A stretch of DNA of 64,000 nt. Origin: Panorpa germanica (lineage: Eukaryota; Arthropoda; Insecta; Mecoptera; Panorpidae). The translations under genes were made by a program, and so were the position numbers. Under the pieces are notes generated by a model. It saw only the letters and a program-made list of their open reading frames with translations. It searched no databases and was not told the origin of the DNA. Where the stretch lies: contig OY783205.1 of the NCBI GenBank assembly GCA_963678705.1, positions 24,791,034-24,855,033 on the forward strand, given 5' to 3'. Positions 59,872 to 64,000 of the stretch are shown here, piece by piece. Each line of letters starts with the position of its first letter. Position 1 is the first letter of the stretch.

Positions 59872-60361
59872 TATTCACTTTAGTCAAGCATATCATAATA
59901 ACTGCATTAAGTATCATTTCTACTCACTGCTTTAATTTAATTTTGTATTTAATTTAAATTGTTTAGCATATGGCAATACGCGTAGTCATTCACAGTACCA
60001 TTTTTAATTAAATTTATTTTTTAAGTTTTCTTAATTTTTTTATAACTTTACAAGGTAAATTAAGAAAAACTATATAACTATTATAACGTCCAAAATGTGA
60101 CAATCTGTCAAAATGCAGTAGGATTTACTTTTATATGAAGCTTAATGTCAGTTTTTGAAAAATATAGAAGTGAAACCAATTTCTTCTACTAATTGTTATT
60201 AAAAATAGCAATTTTAATTATTTCAGATACAATTTTGTCAAAATTTATATTACTAACGATGCATACGTACCAACTAAATTAACTAAACTTATATTAAAAC
60301 TCAAATGTGAAAAAGAATGCTTAAACGAGAACCTGAAATCTAGATTACAATATTAAATAAA
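59872..60361 (+). repeat. Dispersed repeat R6, copy 4
   Basis: A full-length copy with the extra leading block AGTCAAGCATATCATAATAA also seen in copy 3, followed by the usual blocks and an ending near AATCTAGATTACAATATTAA as in copy 1. Together with copy 3 it forms an inverted pair 2.28 kb across. Confidence 0.85.
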
Positions 60362-61936
60362 AACAGTAAATTAAATATCAAAACAGTGGCTTGTGCACTT
60401 AATATAATCTTAAAATCACACGAACGAAATATTTTAGGGGTTAAATATCTACCTCAAATATTCGGTAACATTTTTCTGAACTACGGCGGTCATATTACAA
60501 GATCTAACAACAATAATTCCCTAAGATATTAAACGGCAACACACAACAATGCTTTGCGGATCATTTTCTTCACAAATTTACACATTTGTCGGTTAAGTTT
60601 TGTTATTGTTTGCTTGTTTATTGTTGACAGAATTTGTTAAATCTCACACATATACTCTGCTCTTATTGTTAGAACATGATTTACTTAAATTTTGTTTTCT
60701 ATTGTGGTTAAATGTTACATCTAGTTTTACTTGTCGGTGAATGATGCTACAAGGAGTAGTTCTTTTAGTAGAATAGTGAATATAATAAAAGAAAATTAAT
60801 GTATGGGTTAGAATTTATGTGTATCTAGTGATTAATTACATTCCGAACGATGTCGGGTAATTTTCTACAATTTTCTTATTATCTTTGAGGAATATATTTA
60901 ATTTTTTATAAATAAATTTACTTAAAATTACAAATTCTATTTGGCTATCGCAACGCAACTCAATCTGTGTCAAAATCTATCCCAGTAGTTGGCAAATTTT
61001 TCTGGAGTATTAGCCCAAATTATATATAGTTTTAGCAAAATTACCGTATAAAAAATATATGTGTTTATAAGTTTATACATTGTCCCTTTAAATTGAAAGA
61101 TTTTACAAAATCCAAGCTTATTTCAATGAAGAAATTTTTAGCAAAAAATCATTGAATGTAACAAAATTAGTGTTCTATTTAATAAGGAAACAATCAAACC
61201 AACAATAACACCATAAACAATAAAAAAACAACCTGTATACAACTTAGGAATTATTAACCATTGTTACAGAATCGGCAAAGCTTAACTTCACAAAGTTTCC
61301 GAAATGTCATACAGGTATATTTGTATTTGTTTGTAAAAATGTTTTAAAAACATGAAAAAGTCATTCAATTTTTTTATATACACCTTCGCCGACTTGCATT
61401 ATTCGACACCGACAGAGACAATAGGGGTGGTTTTTAGTTGTCGGTATTTTTTATCGACTGACACTATTTGTCACTAATATAATATGTGACATTATTGGAA
61501 ATAAAAGTCATATTGTTGACTATCGACTTTGTCGCTAGCCGACAAATATTTTGTTAAGTTTGTTCAGATTGTTGTTAAACAAATTAGAAACGGTTGATAT
61601 TTGTGTATGGTCATCCAGTTTTAAAAGGTTTTCTTTTTTAGATATATTTACATCGTTATCTCTTTTAGAATCAAGATACTGATACTAAACTAAGTTACTA
61701 GTTACTTTTCCAATACGGAAAAGTACATAAAATCAAATTTGTAGATAATTTTATGCTCTAGAACTTTTCAAATAATTCCAAAACAAAGAATTAGAAACAC
61801 TGCCACGTTTCGTTGTGGCTCAATCTGTTATGAAATAGATGTGAAAGTAAATAAAAGACACACACACAAACACAGACTACGATCAACTGGAAAGAGCCGA
61901 AAGAAATGATTTTGATCTTCGAAAACACACGCGATC
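60362..61936. other. No gene seen
   Basis: AT-rich, nothing supported. Confidence 0.55.
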
Positions 61937-62324
61937 TTAGACAAATTATGAATTCCAATGCACATTTATCCAATATTTGCATTCGACCTTACTCGATCAT
62001 ACGAGAGACCTGACTTCTTTTTGGTTTTAAAAAAATATTATGATAAAATATCTAGATATTAAAAAATGAAACCAAACAGAATACTAGAAATTATTACTTA
62101 AAATCGATGTGATTACTGCGATCACAAAATTGTTTCTCCTGTTGCTTTCCCAATTTTGTGCTGAACAAGCCATCGTTCGATAGTTCTCGAGTTTCCTCGG
62201 GTGCTTGCTCGAGGTATTATGAAAGTTTTCCAAGGAAACTTTACTTAATACTGACTTGAGTTAAAAGTCGGGTCGGAGATGGCATCTAGACAAAATGGAG
62301 TCTACAATTTCGTTAGGTAACAAA
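61937..62324 (+). repeat. Dispersed repeat R7, copy 2
   Basis: The second copy, diverged from 1404-1804 by many substitutions and indels but with the same block order and the same end point (GGTAACAAA). Confidence 0.8.
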
Positions 62325-62334
62325 TTTTCAAATT

Positions 62335-62396
62335 GCAACGTTGTGTCAAAGCTAATTTCAAGCTAATCCACCGACTAATTTTCGAGTTTTGCTAGC
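62335..62396 (-). repeat. Short dispersed repeat R9, inverted copy
   Basis: On the minus strand: GCTAGCAAAACTCGAAAATT then AGTCGGTGGATTAGCTTGAA, ending near CACAACGTTG. Lies directly after repeat R7 copy 2. Confidence 0.65.
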
Positions 62397-63112
62397 ACAA
62401 ACTTACACAGAGTGAATTGTTATAACATATATAAAGATTATATTTCATTCCGAGATGTACCCTTTTTTTATAACTGGGTTACACAACTAGAAATGTTTTC
62501 AGTTACATTGCAGAAAATCAATAATAAAACGAGAGATTTTACTCCATAGCTTATACTTATCATGTCAACAACACTCGTGTTTAATTATTAGTGTAGTGTT
62601 AAGCAATTAGTACAAAATAAAACAAAAACCAAGCTCTATTTATTTAGACTAGATGATAATTAATTATATACAATTAATTTGGATAAAAAGTAAACACATA
62701 ATCAATTCAGGACAACAAATAATGAGCTTCTGCCTGACTGACTGTACCTGTTGACAATGCATTTAATATTGTTATAACGTAACAAACAAACAAATTAATT
62801 AACGATTCAATAAATAATTAACAATTACTATTGTTTGTTTACTAGAAAAAATTTGCATAATATTAAAATGTTTTTTTGGTAATAACTAATGTTTATGTAA
62901 ATTATCCCATGTGTGGTAATAGCGCTGTCATCACAAAAGTATGAATGCTGTATAAATTGTTTTTGTATTGTTGCCATCAAGTAAAATAATGGGCAGATTC
63001 ATTTTTTAGAGTCGTTTTGTTAATTTTTGATTGAAATATAAGTTAATGTATGTATATTGGCGTTTCCATTTAATTAAATGTCCAAAAGTTGACGAAAATA
63101 TAGCTATGTTAT
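62397..63112. other. No gene seen
   Basis: AT-rich, nothing supported. Confidence 0.55.
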
Positions 63113-63747
63113 TGGGCTTGTGTCCTATGTCTTAATTTCTATAAAAGTGTACTATATATTGATAAACTGGGTTACTAGAACCTGAAATGTCCAATTATTT
63201 TTTAATAACTCCTTATAAGTTAAGAGATATTAACAATTAAAATAGTCATTTTGTCTCTTTAATTATTAAAGGGATTGAACGTTGTACACATTCCAAGTGC
63301 ATGTGACATCACAATCCTTGTGTAAGGTTACCAACCTTACAGCTCATAAATATCTGCTATATGTATTTATATATCAAAATATCAAATATTATTTACAGCT
63401 ATTTCAAGGAACAATAAAATTTCAATATTATGTCTGCCTTAGCAGGGTTAAATAAAATAAAAACTTGTTATTCTTTGATTTGACTTGATTATTTGACTAC
63501 CAACAGCTACAAAACATTACCACAGCACTGACCTACTCAACAAATAACTGACGTTAAAATGTATTTCACGTCATACAAATATGGCCGACCATTTCTAGCG
63601 CTAAAGCTACAATTCAAACTTTTAATTGCTATATCTTCGTCAATATTTAGATATTTAATAAAATAGACACGCCAATACACATTTATTAATATCAATTTCA
63701 ATCAACAATTGAACAATCGACCACTAAAAAAGGAGGACACAAGCCCA
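63113..63747 (+). mobile_element. MITE family M1, intact copy
   Basis: 635 bp with ends TGGGCTTGTGTCCTATGTC and GGAGGACACAAGCCCA. Close in sequence to 35875-36498. It ends about 75 bp before the TATA box of the candidate exon at the right edge. Confidence 0.9.
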
Positions 63748-63821
63748 TTGTGAATATGCATATGACGTCAGAATAGTAATAAGTAAATAAAAATTGATGC
63801 GATGCACAAGTCCAGCTGTTG

Positions 63822-63829
63822 TATAAAAG
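63822..63829 (+). promoter_or_regulatory. Candidate TATA box
   Basis: TATAAAAG, about 68 bp upstream of an ATG at 63890, leaving room for a start site near 63850-63855. In such AT-rich DNA a TATA match is weak evidence on its own. It matters here only because an open frame and a good splice donor follow. Confidence 0.3.
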
Positions 63830-63889
63830 AGATGACAAATTATCGCATCGTTTCCAGAAACGAACGTTGAAATAAAAGTCACTTTTAAA

Positions 63890-63984
63890 ATGAAACCAGC
63901 TGATCGTTTACATATGTTTAAATACAACTTTCTTGTTGTTGCAGATTTTCTTCTAAAAGTATGGAGGTGCTACACAAGAAGACA
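63890..63984 (+). CDS. Candidate first coding exon, partial gene running off the right edge
   Basis: The ATG at 63890 opens a frame of 31 complete codons plus two bases to the donor at 63985 (AAGACA then GTAAGT). The peptide starts MKPADRLHMF and has a hydrophobic middle, FLVVADFLLKVW. No protein family is recognised. A TATA-like box lies upstream at 63822. A competing reading: TTGTTGCAG at 63936-63944 is a good splice acceptor, which would make 63945-63984 an exon carrying ATG at 63961 in another frame (MEVLHKKT). Either way the GTAAGT donor at 63985 is the strongest signal. Without transcripts neither reading is secure. Confidence 0.25.
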
Positions 63985-64000
63985 GTAAGTAGCCTTGTTA

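Overview
This window reads as AT-rich, repeat-dominated intergenic or intronic DNA from an animal, most likely an insect. The evidence is the mix of Ty3/gypsy-like LTR elements, 5'-truncated LINEs whose C-terminal RNase H or zinc-domain remnants resemble those of insect R1/Jockey-type elements, hAT and mariner/IS630-like transposase debris, and many MITE copies. I found no operon, tRNA, rRNA or CRISPR array, and no complete host gene.

Layout. Positions 1-1287 hold the 5' end, on the minus strand, of an LTR retrotransposon whose body continues off the left edge. A second copy of the same family spans 23300-28795, also on the minus strand. It has two 822-bp LTRs that I see differing at only two positions, a perfect 4-bp target duplication (AAGT), a primer-binding site, a leader with four tandem repeats, and one 829-codon ORF. 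That ORF encodes a DUF1759-like Gag, a CCHC knuckle, a DTGS protease and the first part of a gypsy-type reverse transcriptase. The catalytic core of the RT, RNase H and most of the integrase are missing, so this is a young copy that probably moved using enzymes made by another copy.

The rest is a patchwork of smaller repeats. At least three LINE families are present as 3' fragments: 10516-11186, 17232-17570, 29672-30515 and 52596-53041; 40367-40828; and 2296-2366, 5940-6242 and 46383-46911. A decayed hAT transposase tail lies at 3651-3870, and a decayed mariner/IS630-like transposase N-terminus at 52372-52565. A 1,084-bp non-autonomous hAT element with a perfect 8-bp TSD lies at 51022-52105. 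Five MITE-like families are recognisable by comparing copies within the window; several copies are nested or back to back. Other dispersed repeats, a 98-bp (TA)n tract and a 9-bp minisatellite fill further space.

The only host-gene signal I would point to is at the extreme right edge: a TATAAAAG box at 63822, a short open frame from 63890 and a GTAAGT donor at 63985. This could be the first exon of a gene running out of the window, but it is unproven. Most other short open frames here are shadows of repeats or low-complexity sequence.
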